The position numbers were made by a program, and so were the translations under genes. Shown here in pieces: positions 34,414 to 44,196 of a stretch of 64,000 nucleotides of DNA (its first letter is position 1; every line of letters begins with the position of its first letter). The stretch comes from Rhizobium sp. Q54 (GTDB lineage: Bacteria; Pseudomonadota; Alphaproteobacteria; Micropepsales; Micropepsaceae). The notes under the pieces were generated by a model that ran no database searches, was not told the origin of the DNA, and saw only the letters and a program-made list of their open reading frames with translations. The DNA lies in contig CAMCWK010000004.1 in the NCBI GenBank assembly GCA_945882615.1, positions 1 to 64,000 of the forward strand, written 5' to 3'.

Positions 34414-35032
34414 GAATATCAGCCGCCGCGGCCTGATGCTGGTCCTGTCCTCGCCCTCGGGCGCAGGCAAAACCACCCTGTCGCGCCGCCTGCTGGAAAG
34501 CGACAGAAACATCTCGCTGTCGGTTTCCGCCACGACGCGGGCGCGCCGTCCGACCGAACGCGAAGGCGTCGATTATTATTTCGTCACGGATGCGGACTTC
34601 GAACGCATGACGCAAGGCGCCGAATTCCTGGAACACGCCAGTGTGTTCGGCAATCGCTACGGTACGCCGCGCGCGGTGGTGATGGACGAGTTGGGGCGGG
34701 GCAAGGATATATTGTTCGATATCGACTGGCAGGGCACCCAGCAGCTGAAGGAAAAGATGCGCGACGATCTGGTCAGCATCTTTATCCTGCCGCCCAGCCA
34801 TGCCGAGCTTGAGCGCCGGCTGAAGAACCGCGCCGAAGACAGCGACGAGATCGTGGCCGGCCGGATGGCAAAGGCGGCGGACGAAATCAGCCACTGGCCC
34901 GAATATGATTATGTCGTGGTCAATAGCGATGTCGAAAAGGCGTTGGCCGATATTCAGGCCATTCTCAATGCGGAGCGCCTGCGCCGCAGCCGCCAGACCG
35001 GCATTTCCGAATTCGTCGGCCGGCTCATTTAG
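34403..35032 (+). CDS. gmk: Guanylate kinase
   Basis: Gmk phosphorylates GMP to GDP. The 209-residue enzyme has the P-loop SSPSGAGKTT, the GMP-binding TTRARRPTEREGVDYYFV segment, and IDWQGTQQLKE. The start at 34403 lies inside the last codons of yicC in another frame (11-base overlap). Length and motifs are typical. Confidence 0.95.
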   Translation: MSNENISRRGLMLVLSSPSGAGKTTLSRRLLESDRNISLSVSATTRARRPTEREGVDYYFVTDADFERMTQGAEFLEHASVFGNRYGTPRAVVMDELGRGKDILFDIDWQGTQQLKEKMRDDLVSIFILPPSHAELERRLKNRAEDSDEIVAGRMAKAADEISHWPEYDYVVVNSDVEKALADIQAILNAERLRRSRQTGISEFVGRLI

Positions 35033-35085
35033 CAGTATCAGTATATTTTCGTTTTATTTGAATCGCAGAAGATTTCGGGGGCTTC

Positions 35086-35937
35086 ATGTCGGATAATTCC
35101 AGTTCGCGGCGCGTCATCCTTGGCGCGCTCCTGTCGCTGGCACCTTTGAAGGCCGCCGCACAATTCCAGCTGCCCAAGGAAGCCACCGATTTCCTGAACC
35201 GCAAGGCTGGAAGCGCCGCCGCGACGGGCGCCACAGGCAGCCTGCCCGCGGGCGCGGCGTTGAGCCAGAGCCAGATCGGCGCAGGCCTGAAGGATGCGAT
35301 GAAGGTCGCCTCGCGCCGGGTCATCAGCCAGGTCGGAAGGCCTGACGGCTTCTTTCGCGATTCCGCTATTCGCATTCCGCTGCCGGGAGCGCTGGAGCGC
35401 ATCGCCCAGCCGCTGCGCACGGTTGGCGCCAGCGGGATGCTCGACGATCTGGTACTGCGGATGAACCGTGGCGCCGAACAGGCCGCGCCCAAGGCGCTGA
35501 ATATTTTCGTCGATGCCGCGTCCGGCATGACGTTCGAGGATGCGCGCGGCATCCTGACCGGGCCGCAGGATTCGGTGACCCGGTATTTCGAACGAACCTG
35601 TTCGGGCTCGCTGACCAGTTCTTTTACCCCCATCGTGCGCTCCAGCCTGAACGGCGCCGGCGCGATGCGCGCGCTGCAATCGGTGCAGACGCGTGCGGGT
35701 CAGATTCCGATGCTCGCTCAGGGCATGGGATTGGGACAGAGTCTGGGACTGGGCCAAGGGTTGGGCCAAGGGTTGGGCCAGAGGCTTGGACAGGGCCTGG
35801 GCAATTTCGATCTCGTCACCTTCACCGTCGGCAAGGCGATGGAGGGGCTGTTTCACTATCTGGCGGTGGAAGAACGCGAAATCCGAACCGATCCGGTGGC
35901 GCGCTCGACCAACCTGCTGCGCAGCATCTTCGGCTGA
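35086..35937 (+). CDS. DUF4197 domain protein with Gly-Leu-Gly-Gln repeat
   Basis: The 283-residue protein has an N-terminal export-type segment (RRVILGALLSLAPLKAAAQ) and the DUF4197 domain: AGLKDAMKVASRRVISQVG, then FVDAASGMTFEDARGILTGPQDSVTRYFE and a C-terminal KAMEGLFHYLAVEEREIRTDPVARST. The function of the family is unknown. The domain is split by an insertion of about 25 residues of GLGQ repeats (about 215-240), encoded by a tandem DNA repeat, which most family members would not be expected to share. It is probably periplasmic. Confidence 0.8.
   Translation: MSDNSSSRRVILGALLSLAPLKAAAQFQLPKEATDFLNRKAGSAAATGATGSLPAGAALSQSQIGAGLKDAMKVASRRVISQVGRPDGFFRDSAIRIPLPGALERIAQPLRTVGASGMLDDLVLRMNRGAEQAAPKALNIFVDAASGMTFEDARGILTGPQDSVTRYFERTCSGSLTSSFTPIVRSSLNGAGAMRALQSVQTRAGQIPMLAQGMGLGQSLGLGQGLGQGLGQRLGQGLGNFDLVTFTVGKAMEGLFHYLAVEEREIRTDPVARSTNLLRSIFG
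35728..35801 (+). repeat. Imperfect 12-bp tandem repeat inside the DUF4197 gene
   Basis: Units close to TTGGGCCAAGGG recur about six times; two are identical (from about 35749 to 35772) and the flanking ones have diverged (TTGGGACAGAGT, CTTGGACAGGGC). Each unit encodes LGQG or a variant, so changes in copy number keep the frame. Confidence 0.8.
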
Positions 35938-35956
35938 TCTAAAGACTGCGCGCCTT

Positions 35957-36811
35957 TTAAGATGGCCGCGCTGAAGCGCGGGCTAGCGCCGCGAACTGCG
36001 CGATGGTCAGGTCTTCGGGTCGGGCGGTGGGATCGATCCCGGCCTTTTGCGCCAGGGCTTCGCCCCCCAGCGCCTTCAGGCTCTGGCGCAGCATCTTGCG
36101 GCGCTGGCCGAAGGTCGCCGCCGTGATCTTTTCCAGGTCGGACAGGTTGCAGGGCGCCAGCGGTTCGCTGCGCGGTTCCAGCCGGACGATGGATGAGGTG
36201 ATCGAGGGCGGCGGCACAAAGGCGTGCGGGTTGACGTCGAACAGGATTTTCGCCGTGCAGCGCCACTGGGCCAGAACCGACAGCCGCCCGTAATGCTCGG
36301 TGCTGGGCTGGGCCACAATGCGCTGCGCCACTTCCTTCTGGAACATCAGGGTGAGGCTGGCCCAGACCGGCGGCCAGCCTTGCGCGGTCAGCCATTTGAT
36401 CAGCAGCGCGGTGCCGACATTGTAAGGCAGGTTGGCCGCGACCCGCGCCCCGGGCGGCAAAATGTCTGCCTCATTCAGCGTCATGGCATCGGCGGAAATC
36501 ACCTCAAGCTTTCCCGGCCAGGCGGCGGCAATCTCTTCCAGCGCGGGCAGGCAGCGCGCGTCGCGCTCGACCGCGATCACCTTGTCGGCGCCTTCCGCCA
36601 GAAGCGCGCGGGTCAATCCGCCGGGGCCGGGGCCGACTTCATAAAACACCCCGCCGCCTTCGGCACCGGCCGCCCGGGCAATCTTTGCCGTCAGGTTGAG
36701 ATCGAACAGGAAATTCTGGCCCAGCGATTTCTTGGGCGCCAGGCCGTGCGTGGCAATCACCTCGCGCAGTGGCGGCAGTTTATCGGCGCCCTTTTTACTT
36801 GAATCGGGCAT
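35957..36811 (-). CDS. rsmA: 16S rRNA dimethyladenosine transferase RsmA (KsgA)
   Basis: RsmA dimethylates two adjacent adenosines near the 3' end of 16S rRNA. The 284-residue enzyme shows the N-terminal [11 protein letters not shown], the SAM motif [15 protein letters not shown], and the catalytic NLPYNVG. The start ATG at 36811 lies 17 bases inside the end of pdxA. It closes a surA-pdxA-rsmA unit, an order shared with E. coli, and ends opposite the DUF4197 gene. Confidence 0.95.
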   Translation of the reverse strand: MPDSSKKGADKLPPLREVIATHGLAPKKSLGQNFLFDLNLTAKIARAAGAEGGGVFYEVGPGPGGLTRALLAEGADKVIAVERDARCLPALEEIAAAWPGKLEVISADAMTLNEADILPPGARVAANLPYNVGTALLIKWLTAQGWPPVWASLTLMFQKEVAQRIVAQPSTEHYGRLSVLAQWRCTAKILFDVNPHAFVPPPSITSSIVRLEPRSEPLAPCNLSDLEKITAATFGQRRKMLRQSLKALGGEALAQKAGIDPTARPEDLTIAQFAALARASARPS

Positions 36812-37739
36812 CGGCCATATCCGCGGCCATCTTCACCGCCGCGATCATGCTGCGGGCGTCCGCCTTGCCGGTGCCGGCGATGTCGAAGGCGGTGCCATGA
36901 TCGGGCGAGGTGCGCACGATGGGAAGACCCAGGGTAACATTAACCCCGTCCCAGAAGCTCAAGGTCTTGATCGGGATCAGCGCCTGGTCGTGATACATGC
37001 ACAGCGCCGCGTCGTACGTCTTGCGCGCTTCCTCGTGGAACAGCGTGTCGGCCGACAGGGGCCCCGTGACGGCGAAGCCGCGCGCCTTCAGCGCCGCGAT
37101 AGCGGGCGCGATCACCAAGGCCTCCTCATCTCCCATCACCCCGTCCTCGCCGGCATGGGGATTGAGCCCGGCCACCGCCAGGCGGGGATTGAGAATGCCA
37201 AATTCGCGCCGAAGCGCCGTCAGGACGATCTCGGCGGTCTCGAACACCGCCAGCTTGTCGATGCTTTTGGGCACGTCCGCGATTCTCATATGGATGGTCA
37301 GCGGCACCACCCGCAGCTTGTCGCTGGCCAGCATCATCACCGCCCGCCGCGCGCCGGTGAGATGCGCCAGGAACTCGGTATGGCCGGGAAAGCCGAAGCC
37401 CGCGCCCTGCAGCACCGCCTTGTTGATCGGCGCAGTGACCATGGCGGCCGCCTCGCCCGCCAGGCAGGCCTTTGCGGCAATCTCTATCGCTTCGATGACG
37501 GCGGCGGCGTTGGCGCCATCCGGCTTGCCGGGGCTGGCCGCCGCGCGCGCAGCGGTGGGGATCAGTGATTGCGCCTGGGGCGCGAAAATCTGCGCATCGC
37601 CCACCAGCTTGAGGGGATGGGCGCCGATGCGGCCGCCGAAATGATCGAAGGCCGCCAGCGCCACGTCCGGGCCGATGCCCGCGGGCTCGCCCATGGTGAT
37701 GAGGATCGGAAGCGCCGGTCCGTTACCGGATGAGGGCAT
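36795..37739 (-). CDS. pdxA: 4-hydroxythreonine-4-phosphate dehydrogenase PdxA
   Basis: PdxA oxidises 4-phosphohydroxy-L-threonine in the DXP-dependent vitamin B6 pathway. The 314-residue protein has the N-terminal [24 protein letters not shown] with a metal-ligand histidine, and the C-terminal [13 protein letters not shown] and [14 protein letters not shown] motifs. It overlaps surA upstream and rsmA downstream by 17 bases each. It probably supplies PLP for enzymes such as Alr. Confidence 0.95.
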   Translation of the reverse strand: MPSSGNGPALPILITMGEPAGIGPDVALAAFDHFGGRIGAHPLKLVGDAQIFAPQAQSLIPTAARAAASPGKPDGANAAAVIEAIEIAAKACLAGEAAAMVTAPINKAVLQGAGFGFPGHTEFLAHLTGARRAVMMLASDKLRVVPLTIHMRIADVPKSIDKLAVFETAEIVLTALRREFGILNPRLAVAGLNPHAGEDGVMGDEEALVIAPAIAALKARGFAVTGPLSADTLFHEEARKTYDAALCMYHDQALIPIKTLSFWDGVNVTLGLPIVRTSPDHGTAFDIAGTGKADARSMIAAVKMAADMADARFK

Positions 37740-39462
37740 CGGGCTTGCTGTCGTCGCGCACCTGGATGTTGGATGCCCGCTTCAGGTCGCGCAGATAGCG
37801 CCGCGCCAGGGCGGAAATCTGGGCCTGGAACAGCTGGTCTTCGACCTGCTGGCGTGTTGGCATCACATAGGCTGTCTTGACCTCGGGGCGCTTGTCGCAG
37901 CGCGCGATCAGTTCGATGCCCGCATCCGACATGAAGGGGGCCGCCGCGTCGCCCGGCCCGCTGCTTTCCATCGCCTTCTGGATCTGCGGGCTGAGATCGG
38001 CCAGCCGGACATCGCCCAAATTCATGAAGACGGTGCCCTGCATCTGCTTGTGGATTTCTTCCAGCGGCTCGCAGCCGGCAAAGCGTTGCTGCAGCTGGAC
38101 GGCCACCGCCATTACATTATCGAGTTCGGCCTTGGGGGCCTTGGGATTTACCGGAAACAGCAGGCGCGCCAGGGGCAGGGTTCCGGCCGGGCCGGTCGGG
38201 CCGGTGGGTGCGGTGCTGATCTTGGTGCCCAGCGGTTCCTGGCGTTCGCGCAGGCCCAGAATGTAATAGCCGCCGGCCGAGCGGACGGGTTCGGAAATCT
38301 CGCCCACCGACAGCTTGGCAAGCGCGCTGTTCAGTTCGGGCGCCAGCTGGCCGTCATTGACCCAGCCCATGTCGCCATTGGTGGCGGCGGAGGGATGCTG
38401 GCTGAACTGGCGGGCCACCATCGCGAAGGGCGCGCCCTGGCGCAGCTGCACCAAGATGTTCTGGGCGTCCTTTTTGACCTTGGCGTCCTGCTCGGGATTG
38501 TCCACCGGCAGGAATATTTCCATCACGCGGTAATGCGGCTTGTTGGCGCCTTCGGCATGGCGGCGCATTTCGGCATCCACCATTTCCGGCGTGATGTTCA
38601 CGCGCTCGCCATACTGGTCCTGCACCGCTTTCATCCAGGCGATGGAGGCCGTGATCTGGGCGCGCAGCGCGTCCTCGCTGGCGCCGGCGGCTGTCAGGGT
38701 CTGACGCAGCTGCTGGATGGTGAACTTGTTGTCCGCCATCATTGAATTGATGCGCTTGTCAACCTCGGTGGGGCTGACGGTGATCTTCTTCTTGACCGCT
38801 TCCTGCAGCTGGAGCTTCTCGGCTTCCAGGGTTTCCAGAATCTGGGCGCGGATGCTTTTCCTCTGCTCGGCGGTCAATTGCTGGTTGATGCCCGAAGTCG
38901 CCAGATACAGCGCAACGCGCTGGCGCACTTCGTAATCGGAGATCGATTCATCGTTCACCGTCGCGACGATGGAATTGGTGTCGTCGGGATTGCCCTGCGG
39001 TTCTGCGGTGGCGGTGGGCGCGCTTTTGGCTTCCTGCACGGCGGGCACGAAGGCCGGCGCCGCCGGTTTGGTTGCAGCCGGGGCCGCCGCCGGCGTGGCC
39101 GCTGGTGCGGCGGTCGCAACGGCCGGTGTGGTTGCGGCCGGCGCAGTGGCGGCTGCCGGTGCAGGCGCGGCCGCGGGCGCCGGCCTGACCAGGGGAGCAG
39201 CTGGGGGCGCCGCCGAAGTCACGGGCGGCGAAGTGGGATCGCTGGCGGTGGGCGCGGCGACATCGTCGGTGGTTGGGGGCGCGATATCCGCCTGCGCCAT
39301 CTGGGTCGGCGCAGAAACAGGGGCGCGCGCTTGCGGGGCAGGCGTTTGCTGGCCGGGTACCGGCGGGACCGCCGGCGCGCGCACGCCGCCCTGCGCCAGA
39401 ACCGGCGCGCTGACCCACATCAGCGCGGCAGCGCCCAGCAAGAGACTGTTGGTAATTCTCAT
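37723..39462 (-). CDS. surA: SurA-type periplasmic chaperone / peptidyl-prolyl isomerase
   Basis: SurA escorts outer-membrane proteins, including LptD, to the BAM complex. The 579-residue precursor has a signal peptide (MRITNSLLLGAAALMW), an Ala/Pro/Thr-rich segment of about 125 residues, then the SurA N domain (IVATVNDESISDYEVRQRVAL) and a parvulin domain (HYRVMEIFLPV, FAMVARQFSQHPSAATNGDMGWV). A weaker C-terminal region follows. The low-complexity segment makes it about 150 residues longer than E. coli SurA (428). ATG 39462 is chosen for the signal peptide; the open frame extends 34 codons further upstream. Confidence 0.88.
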   Translation of the reverse strand: MRITNSLLLGAAALMWVSAPVLAQGGVRAPAVPPVPGQQTPAPQARAPVSAPTQMAQADIAPPTTDDVAAPTASDPTSPPVTSAAPPAAPLVRPAPAAAPAPAAATAPAATTPAVATAAPAATPAAAPAATKPAAPAFVPAVQEAKSAPTATAEPQGNPDDTNSIVATVNDESISDYEVRQRVALYLATSGINQQLTAEQRKSIRAQILETLEAEKLQLQEAVKKKITVSPTEVDKRINSMMADNKFTIQQLRQTLTAAGASEDALRAQITASIAWMKAVQDQYGERVNITPEMVDAEMRRHAEGANKPHYRVMEIFLPVDNPEQDAKVKKDAQNILVQLRQGAPFAMVARQFSQHPSAATNGDMGWVNDGQLAPELNSALAKLSVGEISEPVRSAGGYYILGLRERQEPLGTKISTAPTGPTGPAGTLPLARLLFPVNPKAPKAELDNVMAVAVQLQQRFAGCEPLEEIHKQMQGTVFMNLGDVRLADLSPQIQKAMESSGPGDAAAPFMSDAGIELIARCDKRPEVKTAYVMPTRQQVEDQLFQAQISALARRYLRDLKRASNIQVRDDSKPDALIR

Positions 39463-39536
39463 CGTCAATTTTCTGGACCGCACAGCTAAGAATCGTCCTC
39501 GCCAAAAATCGGCGTTCACGCCCCTAACCCCCTGCC

Positions 39537-39564
39537 AAAATAAAGAATTTTGCGCCGCAATCAA
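39537..39564 (-). promoter_or_regulatory. Candidate sigma-70 promoter for surA-pdxA-rsmA
   Basis: On the minus strand TTGATT (39564-39559) and TATTTT (39542-39537) are 16 bases apart, in the 151-base gap between lptD and surA. A start near 39530 would give a leader of about 70 bases. This would let the surA unit be expressed apart from lptFGD. Confidence 0.5.
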
Positions 39565-39613
39565 GGCGCGAGACCCGGCCAGGCAAAGGGGCGCAGGGGT
39601 GGGCCGGAGCCCC

Positions 39614-41836
39614 TCAGGGATGGGTCAGCGCAAAAACGTCCCGGGGGAACAGGCTGAAGGGCTGAATCGGGGTGTCCCCGGTCTTGAGATTAAAGCGCAG
39701 AATCACCGAGGTGGAGGGCGGCAGGCCCAAAACCACGTCCTGGGTGAACTTGCGGCGGTAGGCCAGGGAGATGGCCAGGCATTCGTCCTCGTAACCCAGC
39801 CCAAACTCGGTATTGAGGAACTTTTCGGACTGCAGGTCGCGCTGGCCGGCCACAAAGACCTGCCAGTTGCGCCAGACATTGAGGTCGAACTGGGCGTTGA
39901 GTTCTTCCCGGCTGGGAAGGCCCAAACTCAGAGCAGACGTGGGCAGCTGGACATAGCTGACCTGCAGCGAGGAGCGGGCATAGGTGCCCGTGACATAGAT
40001 TTCATGCCGCCGGATCGTGCCGGTGCCCCGGTCCATGGAAATGCGGTCGGTGATGTCGAGATTGGGGAACTTGACCGAGAAGCTGCCCACCAGGTCCGAC
40101 GCCGTGCCGCTGTTGCCGGAAAAAGCCGCGAACAGGGGATCGGGTTTCAACCGATAGGTCTGTCCCAGCTGGGTCTGGACCTTGCCGCCGGGAAACAGCG
40201 CCTCGGCCATCATGCCGAGATTGGCGCGCGGCCCGCTTTCGATCAGGTCGTAACCGGGCACCTGGTTGAAGCTGAAGACATTGTTGTCGTCGAATTCGAA
40301 GTCGTTGGAATCCTCGATGCGGATTCCGGCGGGATTGCCGCCATAGGGCTGGGCGATGATCTGGGCGATGGGGGAGACGATGTAGGAGCGGCCGGCGCCG
40401 CCCTGGGCGACGAAGGGCCAGCGCCAGTCCAGGGCGGCATAGGCGGTGCCGCGCTGGACGGTATAGTCGCTGGCGGGCGTCGTTCCAAACGCATCATTGT
40501 GGAAACGATAGCCATCGCCGCGCGCGTTCAGCACAAAGGTCCAAAGCTGGCCGTCACCGAACACGAAGGGTTTTTTCCATTCCGTTTCGGCGGTAAGGCG
40601 CTGGCTGTTGTGCCCGGTCTTGCGCCCGATGGCGGCGCCGTTGAGATCGAAACGGAAGGAGCCGCCCGCCACTTTGCGGGTGGGAATGAAAGAGGCTTCC
40701 AGCCGCGGCAGGATGTAGGGAATCTGTGACTGGATGTCAGTGGAACGCAGGCCCTGGAAATAATAGCTGGTGAGCGCGAAGCGCGAACGTCCCGGCGTGC
40801 CTTCCACGAAAACATCGTTCACCAGCCGGTCCAGGAACGAGATATCATAGAAGCGCATATAGGCGTTGTTGCTGGTGGTCTGCAGGTCGAAGCCGGTACG
40901 CCAGCTCTCGCTGAAGTTGAGCCGCCCCGATCCGAACAGGTGACCATAGGTCTGGTTGCGGGTCGTGCCCGACAATCCGCCTTCGCGATTGTAGGCGCCG
41001 CTGCCCTGAAACCACAATCCGCCATTGTTCCAGCGGGCGCGATACTCCGCCTCCAGCATCTGGCCGCCCTTGGTGGAGCCCATCGGCGACAGCGTCATGT
41101 CCTGGGTCTGGCCCAGCGCGATATAAACCGGCGTGCGCAGGAAGTAGCCGATCTTGGTGGAATTGCCGGCTTCGGGCGTCAGCAACCCGCTGGCATACCG
41201 CACGGTGGGGTCAGGCACCGACATGACCGGCACCCAGGCGACCGGCACGCCGCCCACTTCCATCACCGCATTTTTGAAGCGGACCTTTTTCTTGGCCTGG
41301 TCATAGACCACGCGCTCGGCCTTCACCTGCCACAAGGGCGTGCGGTTGCCCGTCTTCTGGCAGATGGTGCAGGGCGAATAGACGGCGCGGTCGGCCACCA
41401 CGATGCCATCGTTGCGCCGCGCGCCGCGCGCCGCCAGCCGTCCGGTCTTGCCGATCAACGCGCCGAAGCCCTGGAGCGCGCCATCCCGCATGCGGTCGGT
41501 CAAGACGACGTGATCGGCGAAAACGACATTGCCCCGCTCATCGGCGATGCTGACCCGACCGCGCGCGGTCACCGTGTCGGTGGCTTGATTATACTCGATG
41601 CGATCCGCGATGAGCGTGCGGCCGGCATCGGAAATCTCGACATTGCCGACCGCCGAGATGGTCTTGCGCTCGTCGTCGTAAATGACCTCGTCGGCCTGCA
41701 GCAGGATCGGTTCGGGTTTTGCGGCCGGTTTGGCGGCGGGCGCGGGCGCGTTGATCTGCGCCGCGGCCTGGGCGATCAGCGGCAGGAGCGCGCAGGCGCC
41801 CAGCGCCGCCAGTCGCAAGGCAGAGGAGGGCGGCAT
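39614..41836 (-). CDS. lptD: LPS-assembly protein LptD
   Basis: LptD is the outer-membrane beta-barrel that, with LptE, places lipopolysaccharide on the cell surface. The 740-residue precursor has a signal peptide (SALRLAALGACALLPLIAQAAAQ), an LptA-like N-terminal jellyroll (LLQADEVIYDDERKTISAVGNVEI) and a long barrel region with alternating strands. Two CxxC-type cysteines (YSPCTICQ, about residue 155) may take part in disulfides; the usual C-terminal Cys pair is not obvious apart from one Cys near the end. The start shares one base with the lptG stop. Confidence 0.92.
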   Translation of the reverse strand: MPPSSALRLAALGACALLPLIAQAAAQINAPAPAAKPAAKPEPILLQADEVIYDDERKTISAVGNVEISDAGRTLIADRIEYNQATDTVTARGRVSIADERGNVVFADHVVLTDRMRDGALQGFGALIGKTGRLAARGARRNDGIVVADRAVYSPCTICQKTGNRTPLWQVKAERVVYDQAKKKVRFKNAVMEVGGVPVAWVPVMSVPDPTVRYASGLLTPEAGNSTKIGYFLRTPVYIALGQTQDMTLSPMGSTKGGQMLEAEYRARWNNGGLWFQGSGAYNREGGLSGTTRNQTYGHLFGSGRLNFSESWRTGFDLQTTSNNAYMRFYDISFLDRLVNDVFVEGTPGRSRFALTSYYFQGLRSTDIQSQIPYILPRLEASFIPTRKVAGGSFRFDLNGAAIGRKTGHNSQRLTAETEWKKPFVFGDGQLWTFVLNARGDGYRFHNDAFGTTPASDYTVQRGTAYAALDWRWPFVAQGGAGRSYIVSPIAQIIAQPYGGNPAGIRIEDSNDFEFDDNNVFSFNQVPGYDLIESGPRANLGMMAEALFPGGKVQTQLGQTYRLKPDPLFAAFSGNSGTASDLVGSFSVKFPNLDITDRISMDRGTGTIRRHEIYVTGTYARSSLQVSYVQLPTSALSLGLPSREELNAQFDLNVWRNWQVFVAGQRDLQSEKFLNTEFGLGYEDECLAISLAYRRKFTQDVVLGLPPSTSVILRFNLKTGDTPIQPFSLFPRDVFALTHP

Positions 41837-42927
41837 CAACCATCCTCCTGCGAAAAGACCAGGGTCATGCCGATCAGGATGGAGGCCATGGCGGGCGCGG
41901 TTGCCGCCAGAAGAATGGGCACGGCGCCAGAACGGCCCAGCACGGTGGTGAGGTCCTGGAAGAAGAACACGGCGAAGCCGGCGGCGGCGCTGAACAGGAT
42001 AACCTTGGCCAGGCCGATGTCGCGCCCGAAGCGTAAGGAGAAGCTGGCCGCCATGAACACCATGGCCGCGAACAGAGCGGGCAGGGCATAAAGACCATAG
42101 AGATACAGTTGATAACGCGTGGCGGAAAATCCTGCGGCCTGGGCGGCGCGGATATAGCCGGGCAGATCCCAGAAGGACAGCGTATCGGGCGAGGCCGAGC
42201 TTTCCACGATCTGTTCGGGCGTCAGCGTCGTATCAAGGCGGTAGCTGGCATGCTGGACCGGCGAGCCTTGCGCGCCCGACACAAAGGCATTGTTCATCAC
42301 CCAATAGCCGTCATGAAGCTGGGCTGACCGGGCGTCGATGCGTCCGGTGAAGCGGTCATTCGGGCCGTACAGAAACACCACCACATCTTCCAGATGCTCG
42401 CCCTGGCGCGCCACGCGCAGGGCATGGATCACCGACTGCTGGGTTTCATCGCCCTGGCGCAGCCACAAGCCGTTGATCGAGAGCGAGAGCTGGGATTCCT
42501 GGCCCTTGACGTAACGCGCTTCCAGGCCGGCGAATTCGGAGAACATGCGCGCCGATATCGGCGTGAACAGGGTCACCACGGCCACCCCGATCAGGATCGC
42601 AACGGTCAAAGGCGGCATCAGGAAGTCCCAGGCCGACACCCCGGCGGCGCGCGTCGCCACCAGTTCGCGGCTGCGCGACAGACGCACAAAGGTGAAGACG
42701 CCGCCCAAGAGGATGGCGAAGGGCAGCATTTTCTGGCCGAGATTGGGCAGCTGCAGAACCGCCATGCCGATCACCACCGCGGTGGAAACATTGTGTCCGG
42801 CGGTGCGGTTCAACAGTTCGACGATGTCGATCGAAAAGGCCAGCATCAGGAAGATGGCATAGACAGTCGCCACCCCGATCAGGAATTGCACCGCCAGATA
42901 GCGGTAAAGGGTCCAGGACCAGCTCAT
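41836..42927 (-). CDS. lptG: LPS export permease LptG
   Basis: This 363-residue YjgP/YjgQ-family permease has three membrane helices on each side of a periplasmic jellyroll domain (about residues 130-265). With LptF and the LptB ATPase it extracts lipopolysaccharide from the inner membrane. It starts WSWTLYRYLAVQFLIGVATVYAIF and has VRLSRSRELVATRAAGVS, the family coupling-helix region. It overlaps lptF by 4 bases and shares one base with lptD. Confidence 0.92.
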   Translation of the reverse strand: MSWSWTLYRYLAVQFLIGVATVYAIFLMLAFSIDIVELLNRTAGHNVSTAVVIGMAVLQLPNLGQKMLPFAILLGGVFTFVRLSRSRELVATRAAGVSAWDFLMPPLTVAILIGVAVVTLFTPISARMFSEFAGLEARYVKGQESQLSLSINGLWLRQGDETQQSVIHALRVARQGEHLEDVVVFLYGPNDRFTGRIDARSAQLHDGYWVMNNAFVSGAQGSPVQHASYRLDTTLTPEQIVESSASPDTLSFWDLPGYIRAAQAAGFSATRYQLYLYGLYALPALFAAMVFMAASFSLRFGRDIGLAKVILFSAAAGFAVFFFQDLTTVLGRSGAVPILLAATAPAMASILIGMTLVFSQEDG

Positions 42928-44096
42928 GCCGGGGCCTGTATCTGGCGCCGCGCCCAGATGGAAGAGGGGCTGTATCCCGCCAGCACGGCGATGGCGCCCG
43001 CGGCCCCCAGCAGCGGCAGCAGGTAGAGCAGGACCACGAGCGCGGGATGGCGCTGCGCCAGTCCGGGAATGCCGTAACCGGCGATGCGCAGACCGGCGGC
43101 CGCCAGACTTGCCATGGTCAGCCGCAAGGCGATGCTGCCGCGCTGCCGCCGCCCCCGCACCACCGCCGCCAGCGCGATCAAGGCGAAGGCGATGGCGTAA
43201 AGCGGTTGCGACAGGCGGTTATGCGCTTCGGCGAAGAACTGGTTGCGGGTGCGTTCATTCACGCCCGGCTCGGACGGCCACAACAATTCTCCCAGATAGC
43301 GTTCCTGGATCTTGCGCGAGGCGGCGCGGGCCGGGCCGGCGAACTGGTCGAGATTGATGGTGTGGCTTTTGTAGTTCAGCACCGAGAGTTGCTTGCCGCC
43401 CTGCTCGCTCATCTCGACTGTGCCGTCCAGCATGATCAACCGGGTGCCCGCCGGGGTCTGGGCCAGAATGCCCTTCTCCGCCAGATAGGTGATGGGGCGC
43501 AGCTTGTCGCGATTGTCGTGCACCAATATGCCCTTGATGTCGCCATTGCCGCCCAGTTCGCGGATGAAGACGGTCAATCCTTGCGCCGGCGTGTTGAAAT
43601 CGCCTTCGTTGAGCAGCGCGCCCGCCATGTCGGCGCGGATGTCCATCACTTTGTCGCCCAGCGCCCGCTGGCCCGCTGGCATCAGCCACAGGGCGCACAG
43701 ATAGGTCACTGCCATCACGATTCCCGCCGCCGCCAGCACCGGCATCGCCAGCTGGCGCCGCGAGAAGCCGGCGCTGGCCATCGCCACCAGCTCGCTTTCG
43801 CCCGACAGGCGCTGCAGGGTGAACAAGACGGCGAAGAAGAAGGCGATGGGCAGGATGATCAGCAGCAGCGTCGGCAGCAGCAAAAGGATCAAATAGAGGA
43901 AGGTGGGGGCCGACTGGCCGCGATTGATCACCAGGTTGAGCAGCGGCATGATATTCACCAGCCACACCACGCTGGTCAGCAGGAAGGTCAGCATCGCCAC
44001 CGGCCCCAGCAGCTGGCCCAGCACATAAAGGGACAGGCGCGGCGGACGCAGGGCGCCTGCCAGCCTTCCGGGCGCTTTGGGGGGCACGCTTCCCAT
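42924..44096 (-). CDS. lptF: LPS export permease LptF
   Basis: The second YjgP/YjgQ permease of the Lpt transporter, about 390 residues from ATG 44096. It has YVLGQLLGPVAMLTFLLTSVVWLV in helix 1, the coupling region LQRLSGESELVAMASAGFSRRQL, a periplasmic jellyroll and three C-terminal helices. A GTG at 44108 would add four residues but abuts the AAGAAGG ribosome site, so the ATG is preferred. It heads the lptF-lptG-lptD unit, divergent from pepA. No lptB is in the window. Confidence 0.9.
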   Translation of the reverse strand: MGSVPPKAPGRLAGALRPPRLSLYVLGQLLGPVAMLTFLLTSVVWLVNIMPLLNLVINRGQSAPTFLYLILLLLPTLLLIILPIAFFFAVLFTLQRLSGESELVAMASAGFSRRQLAMPVLAAAGIVMAVTYLCALWLMPAGQRALGDKVMDIRADMAGALLNEGDFNTPAQGLTVFIRELGGNGDIKGILVHDNRDKLRPITYLAEKGILAQTPAGTRLIMLDGTVEMSEQGGKQLSVLNYKSHTINLDQFAGPARAASRKIQERYLGELLWPSEPGVNERTRNQFFAEAHNRLSQPLYAIAFALIALAAVVRGRRQRGSIALRLTMASLAAAGLRIAGYGIPGLAQRHPALVVLLYLLPLLGAAGAIAVLAGYSPSSIWARRQIQAPA

Positions 44097-44196
44097 GGCC
44101 TTTTGCACCCTTCTTGGAGGTCGGCGTGGATTCGACCTAAACTAGCACCAGAGTTCAGCTTTTCGCCAATTCCCCCGCCCGTTTCGGAGATATAGC

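Noticed and set aside
38969-40729. Long plus-strand Ala/Gly-rich frame opposite surA and lptD
   Set aside because: Mirror of the Ala/Pro-rich SurA spacer and the LptD barrel; no start signal.
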